DNA of 64,000 nucleotides, taken from assembly GCF_017312725.1 (NCBI RefSeq), contig NZ_BOPO01000019.1, positions 1-64,000 of the forward strand. Reading direction: 5' to 3'. This document shows positions 48,671 to 58,522 of the stretch, in pieces. This DNA comes from Actinocatenispora comari (GTDB lineage Bacteria; Actinomycetota; Actinomycetes; Mycobacteriales; Micromonosporaceae). Made by a program: the position numbers and the translations under genes. The first letter of the stretch is position 1. Each line of letters opens with the position of its first letter. The notes beneath the pieces were generated by a model. That model saw nothing but the letters and a program-made list of their open reading frames with translations. It did not search any database and was not told the DNA's origin.

Positions 48671-48702
48671 GGGCACCGGCACCGAACGCGGTGTCGGTGC
48701 CC
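48671..48702 (+). terminator. Intercistronic hairpin between rpsB and tsf
   Basis: GGGCACCGGCACCG (48671-48684) pairs with CGGTGTCGGTGCCC (48689-48702) over 14 bp with one G-U pair and a 4-nt AACG loop. It could attenuate read-through, as known for rpsB-tsf in E. coli, or act as a terminator with a separate tsf promoter. Confidence 0.7.
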
Positions 48703-48798
48703 GTACGTTGTGGCCGGCCGGCGCGTCACCGTGCCGCCGGCCCGCGTCGGGCATCCGCACTTTCCCACTCGGACTTCCGCTGAACCAGAGAGAGAACA

Positions 48799-49617
48799 AT
48801 GGCTGACTTCACCGCCGCGGACGTCAAGAAGCTCCGCGACCTCACCGGCGCCGGCATGATGGACTCCAAGAAGGCCCTCACCGAGGCGGAGGGCGACTTC
48901 GAGAAGGCCACCGAGCTGCTGCGCATCAAGGGCGCCAAGGACGTCGGCAAGCGCGCCGGCCGTACCGCCGCCGAGGGCCTGGTCGCCCAGTCCGGCAACG
49001 CGATGCTCGAGCTCAACTGCGAGACCGACTTCGTGGCCAAGTCCGGCCCGTTCATCGAGTTCGCCCAGTCGCTGGTCGAGCACGTCGACGCGAGCCGCCC
49101 GGCCGACCTCGACGCGCTGCTCGCCTCGACGCTGTCCGACGGCCGCGTCGTCGCGAAGGCGGTCGACGAGGAGGCCGCGAAGATCGGCGAGAAGCTCGTC
49201 GTGAAGCGGTTCGCCGTGCTCGACGACCCGATCTCGGTGTACCTGCACCGCAAGAGCCCCGACCTGCCGCCGGCCGTCGGCGTGATGGTCTCGTACTCGG
49301 GCGAGGACACCGGCGCGGTCCGCGGCGCCGCGATGCAGATCGCCGCGATGCGCCCGCAGTACCTGACCCGCGACGAGGTGCCGGCCGACGTGGTCGAGAA
49401 CGAGCGTCGGGTCGCCGAGCAGACCGCCCGCGAGGAGAACAAGCCGGAGCAGGCGCTGCCGAAGATCGTCGAGGGCCGGGTCAACGCGTACTTCAAGGAC
49501 TACGTGCTGCTGGAGCAGGCGTCGGTGACCGAGAACAAGAAGTCGGTGCGTCAGGTCCTGGAGGCCGCCGGCGTCCAGGTGACCGCGTTCGCCCGGTTCG
49601 AGGTCGGCCAGGACTGA
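48799..49617 (+). CDS. tsf: Translation elongation factor Ts
   Basis: Guanine-nucleotide exchange factor for EF-Tu; 272 residues. The N-terminal UBA-like domain [24 protein letters not shown] and the interaction motif [13 protein letters not shown] are diagnostic. The C terminus ends EKKSVRQVL-like, here [25 protein letters not shown]. The ATG at 48799 has GAGAGA upstream. It follows rpsB and is closed by a strong hairpin. Confidence 0.97.
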   Translation: MADFTAADVKKLRDLTGAGMMDSKKALTEAEGDFEKATELLRIKGAKDVGKRAGRTAAEGLVAQSGNAMLELNCETDFVAKSGPFIEFAQSLVEHVDASRPADLDALLASTLSDGRVVAKAVDEEAAKIGEKLVVKRFAVLDDPISVYLHRKSPDLPPAVGVMVSYSGEDTGAVRGAAMQIAAMRPQYLTRDEVPADVVENERRVAEQTAREENKPEQALPKIVEGRVNAYFKDYVLLEQASVTENKKSVRQVLEAAGVQVTAFARFEVGQD

Positions 49618-49643
49618 CCCAGGTCTCGAGGCGCGTACGTCGA

Positions 49644-49684
49644 CCGGCGCCCCCATCCGGCGGACACCGCCGCGGGGGCGCCGG
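49644..49684 (+). terminator. Strong hairpin after tsf
   Basis: CCGGCGCCCCC (49644-49654) pairs perfectly with GGGGGCGCCGG (49674-49684). The loop contains a second stem, CGGCGG with CCGCCG (49658-49663 with 49667-49672). Together they form a long GC-rich terminator 26 nt after the tsf stop. Confidence 0.85.
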
Positions 49685-49831
49685 GTCGTGTCCGGCGTGG
49701 TGTGGTCGGCACCGGGTCGGGCGGCCCGAGCTCGGTGCCGTGCCCGGCGGCCTGCCGACCACGGCGGAAACCGGGCGGGTCGGTACCGTGCATAGCGCGG
49801 ACAATCGAGGGCGGCAGGGAAGGGCGAGAGC

Positions 49832-50620
49832 ATGGCGGCAGGCAGCACGGCGGCGCAACGCGACGCGGAGGAAGCCACGGCGGTTCCGCCGACCCCGTCC
49901 GGGAAGTACCGGCGGGTCGTGCTGAAGCTGTCCGGCGAGGTGTTCGGCGGCGGCAAGGTCGGCGTCGACCCGGACGTGGTCGCCGACCTGGCCCGCCAGA
50001 TCGCCGCGGTGCAGCAGCAGGGCGTGCAGGTGGCCGTCGTGGTCGGCGGCGGCAACTTCTTCCGCGGTGCCGAGCTCAACCAGCGCGGCATCGACCGGGC
50101 CCGGGCCGACTACATGGGCATGCTGGGCACCGTGATGAACTGCCTGGCGCTGCAGGACTTCCTGGAGCAGCGCGGGGTCGAGACCCGGGTGCAGACCGCG
50201 ATCACGATGGGCCAGGTCGCCGAGCCCTACATCCCGCGGCGCGCCATCCGGCACCTGGAGAAGGGCCGCGTGGTGATCTTCGGCGCCGGCGCCGGCATGC
50301 CGTACTTCACCACCGACACGGTCGCCGTGCAGCGCGCCCTGGAGATCAAGGCCGACGTCGTGCTGATGAGCAAGAACGGCGTGGACGGGGTCTACACCGC
50401 CGACCCGCGCAAGGATCCGACCGCGACCAAGGTCGACACGATGAGCCTGGCCGAGGCGCTGCAGCGCGGCCTGACCATCGCCGACGCGGCCGCGTTCGCG
50501 ATGTGCGACCAGAACGGCCTGACCATGCTCGTGTTCGGCGCGGAGGGGGCGGACACCGTGGTGCACGCGATTCTCGGCGAGAAGATCGGTACGTTGCTCA
50601 CGCCCGCCCGGGCGAAGTGA
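49832..50620 (+). CDS. pyrH: UMP kinase
   Basis: Uridylate kinase of the amino-acid-kinase fold that makes UDP from UMP for pyrimidine nucleotide synthesis; 262 residues. The core starts [16 protein letters not shown]. It continues [53 protein letters not shown] and [16 protein letters not shown] polar N-terminal extension of about 25 residues ([15 protein letters not shown]) precedes the core; it is typical of several actinobacteria. The ATG has GGGAAGGGCGAG upstream. frr follows after 86 bp. Confidence 0.96.
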   Translation: MAAGSTAAQRDAEEATAVPPTPSGKYRRVVLKLSGEVFGGGKVGVDPDVVADLARQIAAVQQQGVQVAVVVGGGNFFRGAELNQRGIDRARADYMGMLGTVMNCLALQDFLEQRGVETRVQTAITMGQVAEPYIPRRAIRHLEKGRVVIFGAGAGMPYFTTDTVAVQRALEIKADVVLMSKNGVDGVYTADPRKDPTATKVDTMSLAEALQRGLTIADAAAFAMCDQNGLTMLVFGAEGADTVVHAILGEKIGTLLTPARAK

Positions 50621-50706
50621 CCCGAACCGCTCCGTCGGCCGCCCGTGTCGCATCCCGGCCGGTCGGCGACAATCTCCTTCAAGACCGCGCCTAAGGAGGC
50701 GACAAG

Positions 50707-51264
50707 GTGATCGACGACACACTCCTCGAAGCCGAGGAGAAGATGGAACGGGCGATCGAGCACGCCAAGGAAGACTTCGCCACGGTGCGCACCGGCCGGG
50801 CCACCCCGGCGATGTTCGCCAAGATCATGGTGGACTACTACGGCGCGCCGACGCCGCTGCCGCAGCTCGCCTCCATCGCCGTCCCGGAGGCGCGGATGGC
50901 GATCATCAAGCCGTACGACGCGTCCCAGATCGGTGCGATGGAGCGCGCGGTGCGCGACTCGGACCTGGGCGTCAACCCGGCCAACGAGGGCACCCAGCTG
51001 CGCATCAACCTGCCTCCGCTGACCGAGGAGCGGCGCCGGGAGATGGTCAAGGTCGCCCGCGGCAAGGGCGAGGAGGCGAAGGTCGCCGTGCGCAACATCC
51101 GGCGCAAGGCCAAGGAGGAGCTGGACCGCATCATGCGCGACGGCGAGGCCGGTGAGGACGAGGTCCGCCGCGCCGAGAAGGACCTCGACGACGTCACGCA
51201 CAAGTACACCGGGAGCGTGGACGAGATCCTGAAGCGCAAGGAAGACGAGCTTCTCGAGGTCTGA
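50707..51264 (+). CDS. frr: Ribosome recycling factor
   Basis: Dissociates ribosomes from mRNA after termination together with EF-G; 185 residues, the normal length. Diagnostic segments are [42 protein letters not shown] and [34 protein letters not shown]. The GTG start has a strong AAGGAGG 8 nt upstream. Its stop codon overlaps the cdsA start by one base (TGATG), so the two are translationally coupled. Confidence 0.97.
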   Translation: MIDDTLLEAEEKMERAIEHAKEDFATVRTGRATPAMFAKIMVDYYGAPTPLPQLASIAVPEARMAIIKPYDASQIGAMERAVRDSDLGVNPANEGTQLRINLPPLTEERRREMVKVARGKGEEAKVAVRNIRRKAKEELDRIMRDGEAGEDEVRRAEKDLDDVTHKYTGSVDEILKRKEDELLEV

Positions 51265-52478
51265 TGGCAGGCAGCGGACCGTTCTCCTCGTACGAGCAGC
51301 CCCGGCCGCGCGGCCGGCACCGCGCTGCGGACGCCGACGACCCCGACGGGTCGGCATCGGTGCCGCCGGCGACCCCGGCCGACCGGCCCGCACCCGCCGC
51401 GCCGGGCTGGGACGGCCCGGCCGAGCCCGGCTGGGACGTCACCGCGGCGCGGCCCGCGGTCGACCCGGCGACGGCGTACGAGGCGGGTCCGCGGCCGGAC
51501 CGGGCCGCCGACGCCGCGGACGGTGACTGGGCGGCGACCGGTCAGCTGCCGGTCACGCCGGCCGATCCGACGCACCGCGACGTGCCGCCCGATCCCGTCC
51601 GGTCGGGCCCGGAGGCACCGTTCGGCGGTCCCGTTCCGGCCGACGAGCACAAGCCGCGGGCCGGCCGGAACCTGCCCGCCGCGATCGGCGTCGGCGTCGG
51701 CCTCGGCGCGATCGTGCTCGCCTCGCTGTACGTGCAGCGGGCCGCGTTCCTGCTCGTCGTGGCCGCCGGCGTGGTGCTCGGTACCTGGGAGACGGTGCGC
51801 GCGTTCGGTCGCGCCGCGGAGCCGGCCAAGCGCACCCGCCCGCCGCTGGTACCGCTGCTCGCCGGTGCGGTGGCGATGCAGGGCCTGGCCTGGTTCGGCG
51901 GCCTGGAGGCGCTGACCATCGGCCTGGTCTTCACGCTGGTGGCGGTGTTCATCTGGCGGCTCGCCGACGGCCCGCCCGGCTACCGCCGGGACGTGGCGGC
52001 CGGTGCGCTGATCGCCGCGTACGTGCCGTTCCTGGCCGGCTTCGCGGTGCTGCTGGCCCGACCGGAGGACGGCGCCGCGCGGGTGGTGGCGGCGCTGGCG
52101 ATGGTGGTCTGCAGCGACACCGGCGGGTACGCGGTCGGGGTGCTGCTCGGCCGGCACAAGATGGCACCGCGGATCAGCCCCGGCAAGTCCTGGGAGGGCT
52201 TCGCCGGTTCCGTGCTCACATGTGCGATCGCCGGCGCCATCCTGGTGTACTTCGTGTTCCACCAGCCGCTGTGGGCCGGTGCGGTGTTCGGCGTCGCGGT
52301 GAGTTTGGTCTCGGTGCTCGGCGACCTGACCGAGTCGATGATCAAGCGCGACCTGGGCATCAAGGACATGGGCAACCTGCTGCCCGGGCACGGTGGCGTG
52401 ATGGATCGGCTCGATTCGATCCTGTTCGCGGTACCCGTGGCGTTCGCGCTGCTGAGCGTGCTCGCGCCGGCCGGGTGA
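51264..52478 (+). CDS. cdsA: Phosphatidate cytidylyltransferase
   Basis: Integral membrane enzyme that makes CDP-diacylglycerol, precursor of anionic phospholipids; 404 residues. An N-terminal cytoplasmic region of about 135 residues is Pro/Asp/Arg-rich and disordered, as in other actinobacteria. About eight membrane segments follow (NLPAAIGVGVGLGAIVLASLYV onwards). The CdsA signature is SMIKRDLGIKDMGNLLPGHGGVMDRLDS (in two parts: KRDLGIKDMGN and GHGGVMDRLDS). The gene overlaps the frr stop by one base. rlmN follows after 66 bp. Confidence 0.95.
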   Translation: MAGSGPFSSYEQPRPRGRHRAADADDPDGSASVPPATPADRPAPAAPGWDGPAEPGWDVTAARPAVDPATAYEAGPRPDRAADAADGDWAATGQLPVTPADPTHRDVPPDPVRSGPEAPFGGPVPADEHKPRAGRNLPAAIGVGVGLGAIVLASLYVQRAAFLLVVAAGVVLGTWETVRAFGRAAEPAKRTRPPLVPLLAGAVAMQGLAWFGGLEALTIGLVFTLVAVFIWRLADGPPGYRRDVAAGALIAAYVPFLAGFAVLLARPEDGAARVVAALAMVVCSDTGGYAVGVLLGRHKMAPRISPGKSWEGFAGSVLTCAIAGAILVYFVFHQPLWAGAVFGVAVSLVSVLGDLTESMIKRDLGIKDMGNLLPGHGGVMDRLDSILFAVPVAFALLSVLAPAG

Positions 52479-52544
52479 CGGGCGCATCGGGTGCAACCTG
52501 CCGGGGCGGGCAATCGTGCGTGGACGTGGGACACTGGCCAGGAC

Positions 52545-53672
52545 ATGACAGCTCTGCCGTTGATCACCGAGCCCACGACCCGACGCCGTCCCCCCACCCC
52601 GAGGCACCTGGCCGACCTGGACATGGCAGCCCGCCGGGAGGCCGTGGTCGCCCTTGGCGAGCCCGCCTTCCGCGCCAACCAGCTGTCCCAGCACTATTTC
52701 GGCCGGCTGCTGGACCCCGCGGCGGCCGACGCCGCCGAGGCGCTGACCGACGTCCCGGCCGCCTCCCGTGACCGGCTGGCCGCCGCGCTGCTGCCGGTGC
52801 TGGCCCGACCGGTCCGGCAGCAGGCCGCGGACGACGGGGCCACCCGCAAGACGCTGTGGCGGCTGCACGACGGCGCGCTGGTGGAAAGCGTCGCAATGGG
52901 CTACCCGGATCGGGTGACGGTGTGCGTCTCCTCGCAGGCCGGCTGCGGGATGGGCTGCCCGTTCTGTGCGACCGGCCAGGGCGGGCTGACCCGCAACCTG
53001 TCCACCGGGGAGATCGTCGAGCAGGTCGTCGCGGCCGCGCGGCTGGCCGCCGCCGGCGGGCTGACCGGGGCGCCGCATCGGCTGTCCCGGGTCGTGTTCA
53101 TGGGCATGGGCGAGCCCCTGGCGAACTACGCCCGGTTGGTCGCCGCGGTGCGCCGGATCACCGAGCCGTCCCCCACCGGGCTCGGCCTGTCGCAGCGGCA
53201 TGTCACGGTGTCGACCGTCGGGTTGGTGCCGGCGATCCGCCGGCTGATCGAGGAGGAGATGAACGTCACGCTCGCGGTGTCGCTGCATGCCCCGGACGAT
53301 GAGCTGCGTGACGAGCTGGTCCCGGTCAACACCCGCTGGAAGGTCGCCGAGGTGCTGGACTCGGCATGGGACTATGCGTCCCGAACGGGACGACGGGTGT
53401 CGATCGAGTACGCAATGATTCGAGATGTGAACGATCAGCCGTGGCGGGCCGACCTGCTGGGTCGGCTGCTGTCGGATCGGTTGGCGCACGTCAACCTCAT
53501 CCCGCTCAACCCGACCCCGGGAAGCCGATGGGACGCCAGTCCCAAGCCGGTGGAGCGGGAGTTCGTCCGGCGGCTGCGGGCAGCCGGCGTGCCGACCACG
53601 GTGCGTGACACCCGGGGGCGGGAGATCGACGGTGCGTGTGGACAGCTTGCGGCTGCGGAGGTGGGCGAGTGA
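52545..53672 (+). CDS. rlmN: Dual-specificity RNA methyltransferase RlmN
   Basis: Radical-SAM enzyme that methylates C2 of A2503 in 23S rRNA and A37 in some tRNAs; 375 residues. The 4Fe-4S motif CxxxCxxC is seen in [28 protein letters not shown] and [19 protein letters not shown] are family motifs, as is [16 protein letters not shown]. The catalytic cysteine is expected in [16 protein letters not shown]. The ATG at 52545 gives the usual N terminus. The stop overlaps the DivIVA-domain gene start by 4 nt (GTGA). Confidence 0.95.
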   Translation: MTALPLITEPTTRRRPPTPRHLADLDMAARREAVVALGEPAFRANQLSQHYFGRLLDPAAADAAEALTDVPAASRDRLAAALLPVLARPVRQQAADDGATRKTLWRLHDGALVESVAMGYPDRVTVCVSSQAGCGMGCPFCATGQGGLTRNLSTGEIVEQVVAAARLAAAGGLTGAPHRLSRVVFMGMGEPLANYARLVAAVRRITEPSPTGLGLSQRHVTVSTVGLVPAIRRLIEEEMNVTLAVSLHAPDDELRDELVPVNTRWKVAEVLDSAWDYASRTGRRVSIEYAMIRDVNDQPWRADLLGRLLSDRLAHVNLIPLNPTPGSRWDASPKPVEREFVRRLRAAGVPTTVRDTRGREIDGACGQLAAAEVGE

Positions 53673-55036
53673 GTCAACAGGGTCAACGGTTTCGTCGGCG
53701 CGCGTTGCGACGTGGATACAAGGTCGACGAGGTCGACGAGTTCCTCGAGCGCGTTGAGGCCACCCTGGCCGGCAGCCCCCTCGGGTCGCCGGTGACCTCG
53801 CGCGACGTTCACGACTTCGTGTTCCGGGTCCGGTTCGGCGGCTACGACGAGTGGCAGGTCGACATGCACCTGGACCGGGTGGAGCGGCAGCTCACCGCGC
53901 TGGAGGAGGGCGGCGGCATGCCGGCCGCGGAGCCGGCCCAGCTGGCCGGTCCGGGCTCGGCGTTCGCGCTGCCGCCGGGCGACGACAGCCTCGGCGCCTA
54001 CCGGGAGCCGGCACCGCGGCAGGACCCGGGTGGCTACGACGGTGGCGGTTACGACGGTGGCGGCTACGACGGCGGGTACGACGCACCGCCACCGCGCCGG
54101 GACTTCGACGCGCCGCCGCCGCAGCGCGACTACGACCCGGCCCCGCAGCAGCACGACCCGTACGGCCGGGACGGGTACGGCGGCCGGGACGACCGGCCGC
54201 GCCCGGTCCGCGAGGACGAGCCGACGATGGTCCGTCCGGCTCGCGCCGCCGCCTCGGTGCCGCCCGCCGATCCGGCCGGTGCCGGGCGGGCGGAGGTGCC
54301 GGCCCCGGCCGGCCGGGCGATGCCGCGCCCGCCGGCGCCGCAGCCGGAGGACTTCACCCAGAAGCTGCCGCCGGTGCGCTCGGACTACGAGCCGGCCGGC
54401 GACTATCCGATGGCCGCGGAGGGCCGTCGGCGTGAGTCCCGGTACGAGCCGGAGCCGGAGCGGTTCGAGCCCGAGCCGCCGTCGTTCGCCCCCGAGCAGC
54501 GCTACGACACCCATCGCGGCTACGAGGCGCCACCGCAGCCCGGCAGCGGGTTCGACCCGGCCGGCTACCCGCCGCCCGCGTTCGACCAGCCGCGGGGATA
54601 CGAGCCGGAGCCGCCGCGGTTCGAGCCGCCGACCGGCGAGATCCGGCACGGATACGAGCAGCAGCCGCCGCAGCCGGCGCCGACCGGCAGGTTCGAGACC
54701 GGTTTCGAGCCGGGCCGGCACGGCAAGGTCGACATGACCACCGAGATCCCGGCGGCGGACTCGCCGTTCACCCCCGACGACCTGCACCGGCTGGAGCAGG
54801 CCCGGCGCACGTTCCAGGTGCGGCGGTTCGGCAGCGGCTACGACCCACAGCAGGTGAACCGGCTGTTCGACGCGATCGCGGCGACGATGTCGGGCCGGGC
54901 CACCGTGCAGGTCTCGGACAGCGAGCTGGATCCGGGTCAGTTCAGCCTGGTGCAGGGTGGGCTGTTCGAGGCCGAGGTCGACGGCGCGCTGCGCGACGTG
55001 CGGGACATGTTCTCCCGGCGGGGCATCGCCCGCTGA
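53669..55036 (+). CDS. Protein with two DivIVA-like domains
   Basis: Protein of 455 residues with DivIVA-like modules at both ends. The first (about 1-85: [27 protein letters not shown], then a long helix) and the last (about 370-410: [34 protein letters not shown]) share the F-x(5)-GY-x(2)-x-VD pattern. They flank a long Pro/Tyr/Asp/Glu-rich disordered region. Such proteins may mark curved membranes or cell poles in actinobacteria, but this is not the main DivIVA/Wag31. The GTG at 53669 overlaps the rlmN stop and has GGAGGTGG upstream, so translation is coupled. Confidence 0.85.
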   Translation: MSQQGQRFRRRALRRGYKVDEVDEFLERVEATLAGSPLGSPVTSRDVHDFVFRVRFGGYDEWQVDMHLDRVERQLTALEEGGGMPAAEPAQLAGPGSAFALPPGDDSLGAYREPAPRQDPGGYDGGGYDGGGYDGGYDAPPPRRDFDAPPPQRDYDPAPQQHDPYGRDGYGGRDDRPRPVREDEPTMVRPARAAASVPPADPAGAGRAEVPAPAGRAMPRPPAPQPEDFTQKLPPVRSDYEPAGDYPMAAEGRRRESRYEPEPERFEPEPPSFAPEQRYDTHRGYEAPPQPGSGFDPAGYPPPAFDQPRGYEPEPPRFEPPTGEIRHGYEQQPPQPAPTGRFETGFEPGRHGKVDMTTEIPAADSPFTPDDLHRLEQARRTFQVRRFGSGYDPQQVNRLFDAIAATMSGRATVQVSDSELDPGQFSLVQGGLFEAEVDGALRDVRDMFSRRGIAR

Positions 55037-55205
55037 GTCGGTCCGGCCCGGCGAGGGGAAGCGTCGGGCCACCCGATGCCGGACCGCACCGTGTCCGGCC
55101 ACGCGGTGCGAGGGTTCGCGCTGCGGGGCCGTGCGGTTCAGGGTCGTGCGGTGCGGGGCCGTGCGGTGTCGGGTCGCGGGCGGCGCGCGCGGCCGGTACG
55201 AAACG

Positions 55206-55242
55206 ACGAACGCCCGGGTGCGAGCGGCACCCGGGCGTTCGT
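55206..55242. terminator. Bidirectional hairpin between the DivIVA-domain gene and the DUF2631 gene
   Basis: ACGAACGCCCGGGTGC (55206-55221) pairs perfectly with GCACCCGGGCGTTCGT (55227-55242), a 16-bp stem with a 5-nt loop, between convergent genes. It is the strongest hairpin in the window. Confidence 0.92.
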
Positions 55243-55262
55243 GTGGTTCGGCGAGGTCGCGG

Positions 55263-55487
55263 TCAGCGGCGCAGGCCGTTCTTGCGCAGCAGCCAGTCGA
55301 GCACGACGGCGAGCACCAGCAGAGCGGCGGTGACGACGAGGAACACGTCCTCGACGTGGCCCTCGTGGTTGCCGATCGTCATCAGCAGGCAGATGATCGC
55401 GCAAATGATCGCGCCGGCCCGGGCGGCCTTGCGGTTGAGCGGCTTGCGCTGGTCGGGCGACGTGATCTGTTCGGACGATCCGGACAC
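55263..55487 (-). CDS. DUF2631 family small membrane protein
   Basis: Small protein of 74 residues of the DUF2631 type found near cdsA/dxr in actinobacteria. A polar N-terminal part (SSEQITSPDQRKPLNRKA) is followed by two membrane segments (AGAIICAIICLLMTIG and VFLVVTAALLVLAVVLDWLL) joined by NHEGHVED, and the protein ends RKNGLRR. The GTG at 55487 has AGGAGG 8 nt upstream and is preferred to longer open frames. Function is unknown. It is convergent with the DivIVA-domain gene and divergent from the NamH-like gene. Confidence 0.82.
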   Translation of the reverse strand: MSGSSEQITSPDQRKPLNRKAARAGAIICAIICLLMTIGNHEGHVEDVFLVVTAALLVLAVVLDWLLRKNGLRR

Positions 55488-55708
55488 GGGGCAGCCTCCT
55501 GTACGCGCATGAACGTCTGTCAGTTTGACATGCCCGCCGGTGTGGTAACCGGCAGACCCCGCAGCGAGTGAGGTGTGGGCACACGCCCGGCACGCGGCGG
55601 CGCGCACTACTCTGGGTGCCGCACTCGTCGTGCCGCACCCGTGGCGGCGCCGATGGGGGAGGGGTCCGTCGCGGGCGGACGCAGGCACGCAAGGGGAGGA
55701 CCGCAGCG

Positions 55709-57292
55709 GTGCGAGTGACGGGTACCGGTCACGCCAGCATGTTCATCGAGACGGGCGCGGGCAGCATCCTGACCGATCCGTGGGTCAACCCGGCCTACTT
55801 CGCCTCGTGGTTCCCGTTCCCGGACAACTCCGGGCTCGACTGGGACCGGTTGGGACAGGCCGACTACCTCTACGTCTCGCACCTGCACCGGGACCACTTC
55901 GATGCGAAGAACCTGAAGGAACGCATCTCGAAGAAGACCACCGTGCTGCTCCCGGCGTACCCGACGAGCGAGCTGCGGGACGAGCTGGAGGCGCTGGGCT
56001 TCCGCAACTTCATCGAGACCGTCAGCGACGAGGTGCTCGAGCTCGACGGCGGGCTGAAGGTCATGATCCAGGCGCTGACCTCGCCCACCGACGGCCCGAT
56101 CGGCGACTCGTCGCTGTGGGTGGAGTACGACGGGGTCCGGCTGCTGAACCAGAACGACGCGCGGCCGACCGACCTGTCGGTGTTCCGCGACCTGGGCCAC
56201 GTGCACGCGCACCTGCTGCAGTTCTCCGGCGCCATCTGGTACCCGATGGTGTACGAGCTGCCGCAGGCGGCGAAGACCGCGTTCGGCAAGCAGAAGCGGG
56301 CCCGCCAGTTCGACCGGACGGTGCGCTACATCGACGATCTGAACGCGAGCTGGGTGTTCCCGATCGCCGGCCCGCCCTGCTTCCTGGACGACGAGCTGTG
56401 GCAGTTCAACGACATCTTCGGGGACGAGGGGAACATCTTCCCCGACCAGCAGGTGTTCGTCGACCATCTGCGCGAGCTGGGGTACGACAACGCGGTGATC
56501 CCGCTGCCGGGCACGGTCGCCGAGATCACCGCGGACGGCTGCGAGGTGACGCAGCCGGTGCCGGACGTCGCCGAGTTCTTCGCCAACAAGGAACAGCACC
56601 TCCGGGACTATCGCGAGCGGCAGCGCATCGTGATCGAGGCGGAGAAGGCGTCCTGGTCGCATCCGGAGATCGACGTGCTGGCGACGATGAAGGAGCGGAT
56701 CGAGCCGATCCTTTCCGAGGCCGAGCAGATGGCGAAGGGGATCGGCGGCCCGGTCCGGTTCGACCTGGTCACCGGCAAGAACGGCGACGACGACACCGAC
56801 GCCGAGCAGGTCGAGTCGATCGTGGTGGACTTCCTGGACCGCCAGGTCCGGCCGTACGCGGGGGAGAAGGTGCGGTACCGCTTCCGCACCGAGCGCCGGC
56901 TGATCGAGCACCTGCTGTACACCGGTGAGGTCGACTGGGTGAACAGCCTGTTCCTGTCCTGCCGGTTCTCCGCGGCGCGGATCGGCCAGTACAACGAGTT
57001 CGTCTACGCGTTCTTCAAGTGCCTGTCCGAGGAGCGGATCAACTACGCCGAGGGCTGGTACGCCGAGCAGAAGCCGGACGCCGAGGACATCGTGCTGGGC
57101 GACTGGGTGGTGCAGCGCCGCTGCCCGCACCTCAAGGCCGACCTGACCCGGTTCGGCAAGATCGAGGACGGCGTGCTGACCTGCCAGATGCACGGCTGGA
57201 AGTTCGACCTGGCGTCCGGACGCTGCATCACCAGCGTCGGCCACGAGATCCGCTCCAGCCGCCGGGAAGTGCCGGCGCAGCCGGAGAGCTGA
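55709..57292 (+). CDS. MBL-fold / Rieske protein, probable UDP-MurNAc hydroxylase (NamH-like)
   Basis: Protein of 527 residues combining a metallo-beta-lactamase fold with a Rieske iron-sulfur domain. The MBL part starts VTGTGHASMFIETGAGSILTDPW. It carries the metal motif SHLHRDHFD and further residues in LTSPTDGPIGDSS. The C-terminal Rieske motif is CPH in RRCPHLKADL and CQMH in LTCQMHGWKFDL. This combination is known from CMP-sialic acid hydroxylase and from mycobacterial NamH (Rv3818), which hydroxylates UDP-N-acetylmuramic acid to the N-glycolyl form. N-glycolylmuramic acid is reported in Micromonosporaceae cell walls. The GTG start has GGGGAGGA upstream. The assignment is by analogy. Confidence 0.82.
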   Translation: MRVTGTGHASMFIETGAGSILTDPWVNPAYFASWFPFPDNSGLDWDRLGQADYLYVSHLHRDHFDAKNLKERISKKTTVLLPAYPTSELRDELEALGFRNFIETVSDEVLELDGGLKVMIQALTSPTDGPIGDSSLWVEYDGVRLLNQNDARPTDLSVFRDLGHVHAHLLQFSGAIWYPMVYELPQAAKTAFGKQKRARQFDRTVRYIDDLNASWVFPIAGPPCFLDDELWQFNDIFGDEGNIFPDQQVFVDHLRELGYDNAVIPLPGTVAEITADGCEVTQPVPDVAEFFANKEQHLRDYRERQRIVIEAEKASWSHPEIDVLATMKERIEPILSEAEQMAKGIGGPVRFDLVTGKNGDDDTDAEQVESIVVDFLDRQVRPYAGEKVRYRFRTERRLIEHLLYTGEVDWVNSLFLSCRFSAARIGQYNEFVYAFFKCLSEERINYAEGWYAEQKPDAEDIVLGDWVVQRRCPHLKADLTRFGKIEDGVLTCQMHGWKFDLASGRCITSVGHEIRSSRREVPAQPES

Positions 57293-57369
57293 CGCACCAC
57301 GGCGGTCGCCGGCCGGTGCGATCGCATTGCGGCCGGAAGGTGGCCGCAGTGCCGGCTAGCGTGGCCGGC

Positions 57370-57798
57370 ATGGCACATCAGGTACAGGTGACGTTCGACG
57401 CGGCCGATCCGGCCCGGCTGGCCGAGTTCTGGGCGCTCGCCCTGGGCTACGTGGCGCAGCCGCCACCGGCCGGTTTCGACAGCTGGGAGCGGTTCGCCGA
57501 GCGCATCGGCGTGCCGCCCGAACGGGCCGGCGACCTCGCCGCGGTGATCGATCCGGACGGCGCCGGGCCGCGGATCTTCCTCCAGCGGGTGCCGGAGGGC
57601 AAGACCGCGAAGAACCGCGTCCACCTCGACATCCAGCTCACCGGCGGTGACCGCGGCGAGGACGCCTGGCGGCGGGTGACCGAGCACGTCGCCACGCTGG
57701 TCGCGGCCGGCGCCCGGCGGCTGTGGGAGGTCGACGAGCCGACCGGCCGGGCGATCGTGCTCGCCGACCCGGAAGGCAACGAGTTCTGCGTGACCTGA
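57370..57798 (+). CDS. VOC/glyoxalase-like protein
   Basis: Small protein of 142 residues with a glyoxalase-like (VOC superfamily) fold. HQVQVTFDAADPARLAEFWALALGYV is the N-terminal beta-alpha-beta unit, KNRVHLDIQL the central strand, and VLADPEGNEFCVT the C-terminal strand. Metal ligands would be His in HQVQ, Glu or His in VHLDI, and Glu in EGNEF. Function (resistance, dioxygenase or isomerase) cannot be told. TAGCGT ends 7 nt before the ATG, a leaderless start. It follows the NamH-like gene on the same strand. Confidence 0.85.
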   Translation: MAHQVQVTFDAADPARLAEFWALALGYVAQPPPAGFDSWERFAERIGVPPERAGDLAAVIDPDGAGPRIFLQRVPEGKTAKNRVHLDIQLTGGDRGEDAWRRVTEHVATLVAAGARRLWEVDEPTGRAIVLADPEGNEFCVT

Positions 57799-57842
57799 CC
57801 GGTCACCGATGAGTTGGCCCCGGGCGGTTCGTCTGCGCCGGT

Positions 57843-58343
57843 ATGAGCATGCACGCCCTGCCCCAGGTGGTCCGCCGCGAGCCCCAGCCGTACGTCGGGA
57901 TCGCCGGTGCCGTCACGATGCGCACGATCGGCGCGATCGCCGACCGGATCCCGGAGATCTTCGGCTGGCTGGCTGCCCGCGGAGTGCCGCCGGCCGGAGC
58001 GCCGTTCCTGCGGTACCGGGTGATCGACATGGCCGCGACGTTGCGGATCGAGGCGGGGGTACCCGTCGCGGCGCCGGTGCCGGCCGACGGCGAGGTGTCG
58101 GCCGGTGAACTGCCCGGCGGCCGGTTCGCCACGCTCGACCACCTCGGCCGGCCGGACGACCTGGTTCCGGTGACGGCTTGGCTGCTCGGCTGGGCGGCCG
58201 GGCAGGGACTGCGCTGGGACATGACCTGGGCGAGCGACGGTGAACACTGGGGCTGCCGGCTGGAACGCTTCCTGACCGATCCGGCGGAGCAGCCCGACCT
58301 GAACCGGTGGCAGACCCAGCTCGCGTTCCGCCTGCGCGACTGA
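57843..58343 (+). CDS. GyrI-like / AraC effector-binding domain protein
   Basis: Stand-alone protein of 166 residues resembling the GyrI-like small-molecule-binding domain. QVVRREPQPYVGIAGAVTMRTIG is the opening strand-helix. VIDMAATLRIEAGVPV and FATLDHLGRPDDLV follow, and WGCRLERFLTDPAEQPDL is the typical closing motif. It has no DNA-binding domain, so it may sequester or sense a ligand. The ATG at 57843 is weakly supported, with no clear Shine-Dalgarno. It follows the VOC gene after 44 bp. Confidence 0.82.
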   Translation: MSMHALPQVVRREPQPYVGIAGAVTMRTIGAIADRIPEIFGWLAARGVPPAGAPFLRYRVIDMAATLRIEAGVPVAAPVPADGEVSAGELPGGRFATLDHLGRPDDLVPVTAWLLGWAAGQGLRWDMTWASDGEHWGCRLERFLTDPAEQPDLNRWQTQLAFRLRD

Positions 58344-58452
58344 GGTCCCGACCGCGGCCCACGCGACGCGAGCTGGCGCCGGTCCGAGGGTTCGCGCGTC
58401 GCGGGGCAAGGCCCGCGACCCGGGACGAGGCGGCGGGGGACGTGGGCACGCT

Positions 58453-58496
58453 CGGGACGAGGGTCGGCACGACGGTCACCCGGGACGAGGGTCGGC
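58453..58496. repeat. 16-bp direct repeat in the gap before the PH-like gene
   Basis: CGGGACGAGGGTCGGC occurs at 58453-58468 and at 58481-58496, 28 bp apart. A weaker copy follows at about 58510, and an earlier CGGGACGAGG occurs near 58421. Confidence 0.7.
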
Positions 58497-58522
58497 GACG
58501 ACGGTCCCGCCCGGGGCGAGGG

